DNA from: an uncultured Bacteroidales bacterium
GTDB lineage: Bacteria > Bacteroidota > Bacteroidia > Bacteroidales > UBA932
Length of the DNA: 6,015 nt
Direction: 5' to 3'
Assembly: GCA_946415795.1 (NCBI GenBank)
Contig: CAMKTW010000104.1
Span: 1 to 6,015 of the forward strand
In this document: in pieces, positions 1 to 5,969 of the stretch
How the letters are laid out: every line of letters begins with the position of its first letter
How positions within the stretch are numbered: position 1 is the stretch's first letter
The notes under the pieces: generated by a model
What the model was told of the DNA's origin: nothing
Databases searched by the model: none
Seen by the model: only the letters and a program-made list of their open reading frames with translations
Made by a program: the position numbers and the translations under genes

Positions 1-841
1 GGGACCGAGAATCACCGCCGAAGTTTCCTGCCCGGATGCGGGATGCGACTACCATTGCACCTATTGCACGGTTCCGCTGGCCCGTGGCGACAGCCGCAAC
101 GCCCCCATAGCAGATATTGTGGCACAGGCAAAGGCCATCGCCGCCTCCGGTTTCAAGGAGGTGGTCCTCACCGGGGTAAATACAGGGGACTTTGGGAAGA
201 GCACCGGAGAGTCTTTCTTTGAACTGATCAATGCTCTGGATGCCGTGGACGGAATAGAGCGGTACCGTATCTCTTCTATAGAACCTAATCTGCTCACGGA
301 GGAGATTGTCGACTGGATAGCCTCCGGTACCAAATTCTTGCCGCATTTCCACATCCCGCTGCAGTCTGGATGTGACCGGGTGCTGGCGGCTATGCACCGC
401 CGTTACAACACAGATTTCTTCCGCCGCAGGATTGAATATATCCGCAGCCGGATGGAGTATGTGTTCTTTGGTATCGATGTGATTGTGGGCTTTCCGGGTG
501 AGACAGACGCCGATTTTGAACAGACCTGCCGTTTTCTGGAGGAGATCCGCCCGGCATTTATCCATATCTTCCCTTATTCGAGAAGGGCAGGAACTCCGGC
601 TGCAGAGATGCCGGGCCAGGTTCAGGAGAGTGTAAAGACAGAGCGTGTGGCGCGGCTTGAGAAGTTGTGCGGCAGGCTTCACGATGAGTTTTGCAGGGCC
701 AACCGAGGCCGCCGGGAGCAGGTGCTCTTTGAGAGTACGGTGCGTGATGGCAAGATGTTCGGCTACAGCCGGAACTATATCAAGGTAGAACGCGACTACG
801 ACCCCGCGCTGGTTGGTCAGATAGTCGATGTTATATTGTAA
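1..841 (+). CDS. mtaB: tRNA (t6A37) methylthiotransferase MtaB, 3' part (5' end outside window)
   Basis: MtaB adds a methylthio group to t6A at position 37 of tRNAs reading ANN codons, a cytosolic radical-SAM reaction that helps decoding. The frame is open from base 2, so an apparent GTG start at 119 is internal. About 279 codons are visible; the family is usually about 430-450, so the N-terminal UPF0004 domain, which binds the second iron-sulfur cluster, is off the window. The radical-SAM motif CxxxCxxC is intact (CDYHCTYC, bases 44-67), followed by PLARGDSRN. Further family blocks are VLTGVNTGDFG, HIPLQSG, DVIVGFPGETDADFE and HIFPYSRRAGTPAAEMPGQV. The last ~50 residues form a TRAM-like RNA-binding end. 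The VLTGVNxGDFG block and weak TRAM favour MtaB over MiaB or RimO. The stop TAA is at 839-841, three bases before the next gene, suggesting co-transcription. Confidence 0.93.
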   Translation, partial: GPRITAEVSCPDAGCDYHCTYCTVPLARGDSRNAPIADIVAQAKAIAASGFKEVVLTGVNTGDFGKSTGESFFELINALDAVDGIERYRISSIEPNLLTEEIVDWIASGTKFLPHFHIPLQSGCDRVLAAMHRRYNTDFFRRRIEYIRSRMEYVFFGIDVIVGFPGETDADFEQTCRFLEEIRPAFIHIFPYSRRAGTPAAEMPGQVQESVKTERVARLEKLCGRLHDEFCRANRGRREQVLFESTVRDGKMFGYSRNYIKVERDYDPALVGQIVDVIL

Positions 842-844
842 CTT

Positions 845-1612
845 ATGGCTAATTCGGTCACATTCCTGGGTACCGGCACCTCTTCCGGGATCCCGATGCT
901 GGGCTGCGACTGCCCGGTATGCACCTCTGCTGATCCGCGCGACAAGCGTCTCCGCTGCTCTGTTTATGTGGAGTATGAAGAGTTGAAACTTCTGGTGGAT
1001 GCCGGGCCGGATTTCCGCACGCAGTTGTTGCGAGCAAACATCCGGCACATAGATGCAGTGCTGCTTACTCACCATCATAAAGATCACACCGGCGGTCTGG
1101 ACGATGTACGCAGTTTCAACTATTTTGAGCGGCGCGCTTTCCCTGTTTATTGCGAGGAGTATGTCCAGGAGTCGCTCAAGAGGGAGTACAGCTACGCTTT
1201 TGACGAGCACCCATATCCAGGTGCGCCGCAGTTCGAACTTCATACCATCACTGAGACCCCGTTCACTATGGGCGGGGTGGAGATAATCCCTGTGCGGGCC
1301 TTACATTACAAACTGCCGGTGCTGGGATTCAGATTTGGCAAGTTCGGTTACCTGACAGATGCCAGCAGCATCACCGAAGCGGCGATTGAAAAATTCAGGG
1401 GAGTGGACATTTTCGTTATAAACGCCATCCGCTATACCAGTCATATCTCACATTTCAGCGTGCCGGAAGCGTTGCAAGTGATTGAAAAAGTAGGGGCAAA
1501 GCAATCTTTCTTTACCCATCTTTCGCATCAGCTGCCGCCTCACGGGGCATTCGCAGCCGCACTTCCGGCAAACATTGCCCCGGCTTTCGACGGGTTGCGT
1601 ATTGACTTTTAA
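845..1612 (+). CDS. PhnP-like metallo-beta-lactamase-fold hydrolase
   Basis: A 255-residue cytosolic metallohydrolase of the PhnP/RNase Z-like branch, probably a phosphodiesterase; the substrate is unknown. The metal-binding signature THHHKDH is at residues 75-81 (H76, H78, D80, H81), with further candidate ligands H154 (ALHYKLP), D172 (YLTDAS) and H225 (FFTHLSH). An N-terminal GTGTSSGIPMLGCDCPVC carries C21, C23 and C26, which match the positions of the structural-zinc cysteines of E. coli PhnP; H228 is a plausible fourth ligand. H200 lies where PhnP has a proposed catalytic histidine. No phn (C-P lyase) genes are present, so a phosphonate role is not supported and I give no symbol. The ATG at 845 sits 3 bases after mtaB with no Shine-Dalgarno site, consistent with coupling to mtaB. 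No signal peptide is seen. The family call is firm, the substrate is open. Confidence 0.88.
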   Translation: MANSVTFLGTGTSSGIPMLGCDCPVCTSADPRDKRLRCSVYVEYEELKLLVDAGPDFRTQLLRANIRHIDAVLLTHHHKDHTGGLDDVRSFNYFERRAFPVYCEEYVQESLKREYSYAFDEHPYPGAPQFELHTITETPFTMGGVEIIPVRALHYKLPVLGFRFGKFGYLTDASSITEAAIEKFRGVDIFVINAIRYTSHISHFSVPEALQVIEKVGAKQSFFTHLSHQLPPHGAFAAALPANIAPAFDGLRIDF

Positions 1613-1632
1613 CCAAAGATTGCATAATTTTG
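1601..1632 (+). promoter_or_regulatory. Bacteroidota-type promoter of the rhamnose operon
   Basis: The -7 element TAATTTTG (1625-1632) is a perfect match to TAnnTTTG, the consensus for the Bacteroidota primary sigma factor. ATTG at 1601-1604 is a 3 of 4 match to the -33 TTTG, with a 20-base spacer, which is the usual distance. The -33 element lies inside the last codons of the upstream hydrolase gene. Transcription would start near 1639, leaving a leader of about 20 bases before the rhaB ATG at 1660. The site was identified by motif only. Confidence 0.72.
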
Positions 1633-1659
1633 AAGAATCGAATCAAAATTCATCAAAAT
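1626..1659 (+). promoter_or_regulatory. operator-like cluster of (A)TCAAAAT repeats over the rhaB transcription start
   Basis: AATTTTGA (1626-1633) and TCAAAATT (1643-1650) form a perfect 8-bp inverted repeat with a 9-base spacer, and the left half overlaps the -7 element. ATCAAAAT occurs at 1642-1649 and again at 1652-1659, a direct repeat with a 10-base period, about one helical turn. A protein bound here could block or reshape initiation. Rhamnose operons of this type are usually controlled by an AraC-family activator, which would more often bind upstream of the -33. The alternative is simply an A-rich leader favouring translation initiation. The repeats are seen directly; operator function is inferred. 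Confidence 0.35.
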
Positions 1660-3135
1660 ATGTCATTTACATCTATCAGCATTGATTTGGGAGCAACCAG
1701 CGGCAGGGTGGTGCTCGCCCGTCTCGACAACGGCCGCCTGGAACTTGAAGAGGTGCATCGTTTTGCAAATGGTTTCTCTACCATTGCAGGCCGCACATAT
1801 TGCAACCTGTATTATCTTTTCGACGAGATACGCAAGGGCCTCAAGAAGGTGGGCTCCCGCGACATAGAGGTATCATCCATAGGTATCGACACCTGGGGCG
1901 TCGATATCGTATGCATCGGCAAGGACGGGCATATCCTGTCCCAGCCGCGCGCGTACCGTGACCATTATACCGACGGGATGATGGAGGAGTACTTCAAGAT
2001 TGTCCCCAAGGACGAGGTATATCGCCGCACCGGCATCCAGTTTATGAACTTCAACACCCTGTTCCAGCTCTTTACCCTCCGCCGCGAAGGGAACTCTTCG
2101 CTGGAGGCGGCCGACAGGGTGCTGTTCCTGCCCGATGCGCTGTCGTATCTGCTCACCGGCAAGATGGTTTGCGAATACACCATCCTCTCCACATCGCAGT
2201 TCCTGAACCCTTACGACAAGAAGATAGATGCGGGACTTCTGGAGGCTGCCGGTATCAGCTGCGACCTCTTCCCGGAGATTGTGATGCCCGGCCACATCGT
2301 GGGCACCCTCACTGATGATCTTGCCAAAGAGACCGGACTTGGAAAGGTCAAGGTAGTTGCGGTCGCCGGTCACGATACCGGCAGTGCCGTTGCAGCCGTT
2401 CCCGCCACCACCAAGAACTTCGCATACCTCTCTTCCGGTACCTGGTCGCTCATAGGTATCGAAGCTTATGAGCCCATTATAGGCGAGGAATCGTTCAAGG
2501 AAAATTACACCAACGAAGGCGGGATAGACGGTACCATCCGTTTCCTCAAGAACGTTACCGGAATGTGGCTGCTGGAGCAATGCCGCGTGAAATGGAAAGA
2601 GCAGGGTAAAGACTACAGCTACCCCCAGATCGTGGAGATGATGGGGCAGGCGAAGCCTTTCGTCTCTTTTGTGGATCCGGACGACCCCTCTTTCGCCGCA
2701 CCGGAAGATATGGAGCAGGCTATCAAGGATTACTGCCGCTCTCACGGCGAACCGGTTCCGGAAAACGATGCCGCTATGGTACGCTGCATCTTTGAGTCGC
2801 TGGCCCTGAAGTACCGCAATGTGATTGACGTGCTCAATTCCAAGTTTGTCAAAGAGCCTATCGAGGTGCTGCATATCATTGGCGGAGGCAGCAAGAACGC
2901 CCTGCTTAACCAGATCACAGCCAATGCCACCCGCCTTAAGGTGCTCGCCGGCCCGTCGGAGGCAACTACCATCGGCAACGTGATGATCCAGGCGCGCGCA
3001 GCCGGTATCGTAAATACAAAAGAGGATATGCGCCGTCTTATCGGCGACAGCATCTCTACTGAGGAGTATCTACCGGAAGATGCCGCCCTCTGGAATGAAG
3101 CATACACCAGATTCAAGGAAATAATTTCAAAATAA
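1660..3135 (+). CDS. rhaB: Rhamnulokinase (L-rhamnulose kinase), FGGY family
   Basis: Phosphorylates L-rhamnulose with ATP to L-rhamnulose 1-phosphate, the second cytosolic step of L-rhamnose breakdown (called rhaK in Bacteroides). The start chosen is ATG 1660, giving 491 residues against 489 in E. coli. A TTG at 1630 would add 10 residues but overlaps the -7 promoter element and lies before the predicted transcript start. Motifs in order: SIDLGATSGR (residues 7-16, phosphate loop of the sugar-kinase/Hsp70/actin fold), GIDTWGVD (75-82, typical of rhamnulokinases), GHDTG with D239 at the catalytic-base position (E. coli D237), SSGTWSL (258-264), and IGGGSKN (407-413) plus ATTIGNVMIQARAAG for nucleotide binding. 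All key residues are present. It is first in the rha operon, 47 bases after the hydrolase, with an A-rich leader and no Shine-Dalgarno site. The related fuculokinase is unlikely given the motifs and neighbours. Confidence 0.96.
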   Translation: MSFTSISIDLGATSGRVVLARLDNGRLELEEVHRFANGFSTIAGRTYCNLYYLFDEIRKGLKKVGSRDIEVSSIGIDTWGVDIVCIGKDGHILSQPRAYRDHYTDGMMEEYFKIVPKDEVYRRTGIQFMNFNTLFQLFTLRREGNSSLEAADRVLFLPDALSYLLTGKMVCEYTILSTSQFLNPYDKKIDAGLLEAAGISCDLFPEIVMPGHIVGTLTDDLAKETGLGKVKVVAVAGHDTGSAVAAVPATTKNFAYLSSGTWSLIGIEAYEPIIGEESFKENYTNEGGIDGTIRFLKNVTGMWLLEQCRVKWKEQGKDYSYPQIVEMMGQAKPFVSFVDPDDPSFAAPEDMEQAIKDYCRSHGEPVPENDAAMVRCIFESLALKYRNVIDVLNSKFVKEPIEVLHIIGGGSKNALLNQITANATRLKVLAGPSEATTIGNVMIQARAAGIVNTKEDMRRLIGDSISTEEYLPEDAALWNEAYTRFKEIISK

Positions 3136-3146
3136 TTTAAACCAAG

Positions 3147-4400
3147 ATGAAAGAACAACAGGTAATAAAGGCCTACGAACAGGCCAAAGAACGTTATGCT
3201 GCCATCGGTATCGACACCGACAAGGTTATGGAGCAGCTCCAGAATTTCCACCTCTCAATGCACTGCTGGCAGGCAGATGATGTCAAGGGTTTCGAAGTGC
3301 AGGCAGGCGCCCTTTCCGGAGGTATCCAGTCCACCGGCAACTATCCCGGTGCGGCCCGCAACATAGATGAGCTCCGCGCAGACGTGCTCAAGGCAAAGAG
3401 TCTGATTCCCGGTACCCACCGCCTGAATCTCCACGAGATTTATGGCGATTTCCAGGGGAAGGTGGTTGACCGCGACGAGGTGACGGTAGATTATTTCAAG
3501 AGCTGGATTGACTGGGGCAAGGCAAACGACACCAAGCTTGACTTCAACTCCACCTCGTTCTCACACCCCAAGAGCGGCAATCTTTCGCTCTCCAATCCTG
3601 ACAAGGGTATCCGCGATTTCTGGATCGAGCATACCAAACGCTGCCGCGATATCGCAGACGAGATGGGTAAGGCCCAGGGCGACCCCTGTATCCTCAACGT
3701 GTGGGTACACGACGGTTGCAAGGATGTATCTGTAAATCATTTCCTCTATCGCAGCCTGCTCAAGGACTCTCTGGACAAGATTTTTGCAGAGGACAAGAAA
3801 CATATGAAGGACTGCATCGAGGGTAAGGTGTTCGGAATCGGTCTGGAGAGCTTCACCGTAGGTTCCCACGACTTCTACACAGCTTATGCAGCCAAGAACG
3901 GCAAGATCCCCACAATCGATACCGGTCACTATCACCCGGCTGAGATTCCCGCAGACAAAGTATCGGCACTTCTCAATTTCGTGCCTGAGCTGATGCTCCA
4001 CGTGAGCCGTCCGATCCGCTGGGATTCTGACCACGTGACAATTATGGACGACAACACTCTCGAACTCTTTGCAGAGATTGTACGTGCCGGTGCACTGGAG
4101 CGCGTACACTACGGCCTGGACTATTTCGACGGTGCGATGAACCGCGTCGGCGCTTACGTTACCGGCAGCCGCGCAGCCCAGAAGTGTATGCTCCGCGCTA
4201 TGCTCGAGCCTCGCGAGCAGATGAGCAAGTACGAGCTTGAAGACAAGCACTTTGAGGTGCTCGCCCTCTTCGAGGAGGCAAAGGCTATGCCTTGGGGTGC
4301 CGTATATGATATGTTCTGCCTTAAGAACAATGTTCCTGTAGGGCAGGAGTTCATAGACGTCATCCAGAAATACGAGGCAGAGGTAACCAGCAAAAGATAA
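3147..4400 (+). CDS. rhaA: L-rhamnose isomerase
   Basis: Interconverts L-rhamnose and L-rhamnulose, the first cytosolic step of the pathway, as a metal-dependent (Mn2+/Zn2+) TIM-barrel enzyme (called rhaI in Bacteroides). It has 417 residues against 419 in E. coli. The metal ligands can be matched one by one to E. coli RhaA: E234 (GLES), D258 and H261 (DTGHYHP; E. coli D267 and H270), H285 (LLHVSRP-like block; E. coli H294), D293 and D295 (RWDSDH; E. coli D302 and D304) and D325 (GLDYFD; E. coli D334). The N-terminal block HLSMHCWQADDVKGFE and SGGIQSTGNYPG are also typical. It starts 11 bases after rhaB and ends 6 bases before rhaT, so it is mid-operon. The ATG has no clear Shine-Dalgarno site. 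Nothing is missing or broken. Confidence 0.97.
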   Translation: MKEQQVIKAYEQAKERYAAIGIDTDKVMEQLQNFHLSMHCWQADDVKGFEVQAGALSGGIQSTGNYPGAARNIDELRADVLKAKSLIPGTHRLNLHEIYGDFQGKVVDRDEVTVDYFKSWIDWGKANDTKLDFNSTSFSHPKSGNLSLSNPDKGIRDFWIEHTKRCRDIADEMGKAQGDPCILNVWVHDGCKDVSVNHFLYRSLLKDSLDKIFAEDKKHMKDCIEGKVFGIGLESFTVGSHDFYTAYAAKNGKIPTIDTGHYHPAEIPADKVSALLNFVPELMLHVSRPIRWDSDHVTIMDDNTLELFAEIVRAGALERVHYGLDYFDGAMNRVGAYVTGSRAAQKCMLRAMLEPREQMSKYELEDKHFEVLALFEEAKAMPWGAVYDMFCLKNNVPVGQEFIDVIQKYEAEVTSKR

Positions 4401-4406
4401 CAGGTT

Positions 4407-5438
4407 ATGATTCTCATCGGATTACTGATTATCGCGATAGGTGCGTTCTGCCAGGCCAGCAGTTACGTGCCCATCAACAAGATCAAGGACTGGAGCTGGG
4501 AGAGCTACTGGATTGTCCAGGGCGTCTTTGCGTGGCTGGTGTTCCCGCTGCTGGGTGCGCTGCTCGCGGTGACGGATGGCAACTCCCTGATGTCTCTCTA
4601 CACTGCCGATCCCAAGGCAACCCTGCTTACCATCTTCTTTGGTATGCTGTGGGGTGTGGGCGGCCTCACCTTCGGCCTGTCTATGCGTTATCTTGGCGTC
4701 GCTCTGGGTCAGAGCCTGGCGCTGGGCATCTGCTCTGCACTGGGCGTGATTCTCACTCCGCTTGCCACCGACTTGCTGGGTCTGAGCACCGGCGCTATGG
4801 GTACCATCACCGGAGCCGTGATTGCAGGCGTCGTGGTGATGTTCATCGGTGTGCTCATCATCGGCATTGCCGGCAGTATGAGAGCCAAGGCCAGCGCTTC
4901 TGAAAAGAAGGACGGTGCCGAGCCGCAGCGCTTCAATTTTGGCAAGGGTATCCTTGTGGCTCTGATTTCCGGCTTTATGAGTGCCTGCTTTGCAATTGGC
5001 CTGGGGTGCGGCGACAAGATGTTCTTTGAGGGTACTAACGAGATGTTCAAGCAGCTCCCCGCTGTGCTGCTTGTAACATTCGGAGGCTTTATCGTGAATG
5101 CTGTATATTGCTTCAGCCAGAACACCAAGAACAAAACCTGGGGCGACTATAAGAAAGGTAAACTCTGGGGTCACAACTTGCTGTTCTGCGCTCTGGCAGG
5201 TATCCTCTGGTACAGCCAGTTCTTCGGCCTCTCGCTGGGCAAGGCGTTCCTTACCGGTTCTCCCGCGTTGCTCGCATTCGCCTGGGCAATCCTGATGTCG
5301 CTTGATATCCTCTTCTCCAACTTCTGGGGCATCGTGCTCAAGGAGTGGAAGGGTTGCAAACCCAAGATTATCTGGACTCTGGCAGGCGGCCTCGCCATCC
5401 TCATCTTCTCCATCTTCCTCCCGCAGCTTATCGGGTAG
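4407..5438 (+). CDS. rhaT: L-rhamnose/H+ symporter RhaT
   Basis: Imports L-rhamnose across the inner membrane using the proton gradient (called rhaP in Bacteroides; RhaT family of the drug/metabolite transporter superfamily). It has 343 residues against 344 in E. coli. About ten hydrophobic segments are visible, roughly at residues 2-17, 34-55, 70-90, 97-122, 128-157, 181-205, 217-238, 258-280, 284-305 and 320-342, with a charged loop near 158-180 (KKDGAEPQRF region) dividing the two five-helix halves. Family blocks shared with E. coli RhaT are KIKDWSWES, GMLWGVG, MRYLG, GILWYSQFFG and VLKEWKG. It starts 6 bases after rhaA; AGG just upstream of the ATG is a weak ribosome-binding site at best. 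It is the last gene of the operon, followed by a strong hairpin. Glucose/galactose-type or fucose permeases of other superfamilies do not share these blocks. Confidence 0.94.
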   Translation: MILIGLLIIAIGAFCQASSYVPINKIKDWSWESYWIVQGVFAWLVFPLLGALLAVTDGNSLMSLYTADPKATLLTIFFGMLWGVGGLTFGLSMRYLGVALGQSLALGICSALGVILTPLATDLLGLSTGAMGTITGAVIAGVVVMFIGVLIIGIAGSMRAKASASEKKDGAEPQRFNFGKGILVALISGFMSACFAIGLGCGDKMFFEGTNEMFKQLPAVLLVTFGGFIVNAVYCFSQNTKNKTWGDYKKGKLWGHNLLFCALAGILWYSQFFGLSLGKAFLTGSPALLAFAWAILMSLDILFSNFWGIVLKEWKGCKPKIIWTLAGGLAILIFSIFLPQLIG

Positions 5439-5452
5439 GAGAGTGGTGCTAC

Positions 5453-5502
5453 CATACAAACGGCAAGCAGGTGCCTTTTGACACCTGCTTGCCGTTTGTA
5501 TG
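5453..5502 (+). terminator. Perfect 21-bp hairpin at the end of the rha operon, probable terminator
   Basis: Bases 5453-5473 and 5482-5502 are perfect reverse complements around the 8-base loop CCTTTTGA, 14 bases after the rhaT stop. The stem core is GC-rich (GGCAAGCAGGTG) and the base is AT-rich. There is no T-run after the stem on either strand, so it is not a textbook intrinsic terminator; it could instead end transcription poorly and protect the mRNA 3' end. Position and stem strength favour a terminator or 3'-end stabiliser. Confidence 0.7.
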
Positions 5503-5559
5503 TACTTGAAGACACGGGAAGACGCTGTGCTTCAAGCATAATTATCCCCGAAATGTTGA

Positions 5560-5584
5560 TAACGTCCCAAAAACCGGGACGTTA
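5560..5584. repeat. Hairpin of repeat unit 1
   Basis: TAACGTCCC (5560-5568) pairs with GGGACGTTA (5576-5584), a perfect 9-bp stem with the loop AAAAACC. No T-run follows, so it is not a standard terminator for either strand. Confidence 0.75.
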
Positions 5585-5612
5585 CCGTCAAAATCGGCCC
5601 AAAATGCGCATA

Positions 5613-5633
5613 ACGTCCCATTCTTTGGGACGT
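5613..5633. repeat. Hairpin of repeat unit 2
   Basis: ACGTCCCA (5613-5620) pairs with TGGGACGT (5626-5633), a perfect 8-bp stem with the loop TTCTT. The stem matches that of unit 1 but the loop differs, and the last pair of the loop side (A-T) is gained. The left arm of this unit can also pair with the right arm of unit 1, allowing an alternative fold. Confidence 0.72.
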
Positions 5634-5734
5634 CATCGGCACTTAAGCGGAATCGAATCTGACGTGCGCCCTGTAGGTGGTTCGAAACAACGATGGGAAA
5701 GATCAAAATGATTGTCGCACTATAACGGCCGCTC

Positions 5735-5814
5735 GGGGTAGATTCTCCGCTTGCAATCCTTTCTGGGCAAAAATCTGCCCTGAAAGAATTCAAGCTGCGA
5801 ACTATAACTGCCCC
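5735..5814. repeat. 80-base imperfect palindrome
   Basis: Nested pairings share one centre, at the loop AAAATC (5770-5775): GGGCA/TGCCC (5765-5769 with 5776-5780), then CTTTC/GAAAG across a T-T mismatch (5759-5763 with 5782-5786), then AAT/ATT (5755-5757 with 5788-5790), then GCTTG/CAAGC (5749-5753 with 5791-5795), and, after a poorly paired stretch, GGGGTAG/CTGCCCC (5735-5741 with 5808-5814, one G-T wobble). This could be a structured RNA, a decayed inverted-repeat element or a weak terminator. The pairs are seen directly; the role is unknown. Confidence 0.5.
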
Positions 5815-5838
5815 TGCGCTCTGTCGCCAGCAGCCCAG

Positions 5839-5969
5839 CCAAAGCGCCGCACTGACATTTAGGGCTCCACGAAACTTTGGCGGGAGCGCCACTTTTACCC
5901 TTCTTAAAGTCCAAATGACGAGCACTGCCGCACGGGACGGGTTGGTTCTGGCGCACCTCGGCGCTTTGG
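5839..5969. repeat. Separated 10-bp inverted repeat CCAAAGCGCC / GGCGCTTTGG
   Basis: CCAAAGCGCC at 5839-5848 has its exact reverse complement at 5960-5969, 111 bases away. Flanks are only partly similar. The spacing could fit terminal repeats of a very small element or a long-range RNA pairing, but no target-site duplication is evident and a 10-bp match could be chance in this GC-rich stretch. Confidence 0.3.

Larger units (their letters stand above)
5546..5647. repeat. Two imperfect tandem 51-base units, each with a GTCCC/GGGAC hairpin
   Basis: Unit 1 is 5546-5596 and unit 2 is 5597-5647. They align without gaps at an offset of exactly 51 bases. The identical core ATAACGTCCCA occurs at 5559-5569 and 5610-5620, and flanking blocks CCCnAAATG and GGGACGTnAnCG are shared. 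Each unit carries one hairpin (5560-5584 and 5613-5633). This is the layout of a dispersed palindromic repeat such as a REP-type element. Because 51 is a multiple of three, a minus-strand frame stays open and gives a false 17-residue peptide repeat. Confidence 0.75.

Noticed and set aside
119..121. GTG as start of the first gene
   Set aside because: The frame is open back to base 2 and contains the essential radical-SAM cysteine motif upstream of this codon, so the gene is cut by the window edge rather than starting here.
1630..1659. Upstream TTG start for rhaB adding ten residues
   Set aside because: The TTG is part of the predicted -7 promoter element and precedes the predicted transcript start; the ATG at 1660 gives the family length and places the SIDLGATSGR motif at the usual distance from the N-terminus.
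1873..2874. Minus-strand frame of 333 codons antisense to rhaB
   Set aside because: It is a shadow of codon bias in rhaB; the plus-strand product has all kinase motifs.
4422..5459. Long minus-strand frame of 345 codons antisense to rhaT
   Set aside because: It covers rhaT, which has clear family identity on the plus strand, and its translation is a low-complexity Gln/His/Glu/Ala-rich sequence typical of the complement of a membrane-protein gene. It also starts inside the terminator hairpin.
5670..5700. GGTTCGAA resembling a tRNA T-loop
   Set aside because: The bases around it do not form a 5-bp T-stem, and no acceptor, D or anticodon arms fit on either strand.
5542..5925. Minus-strand frame of 127 codons with a 17-residue internal repeat
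   Set aside because: The peptide repeat is the translation of the 51-base DNA repeat, whose length is a multiple of three. No domain, promoter or good start context is seen, and it overlaps another open minus-strand frame.
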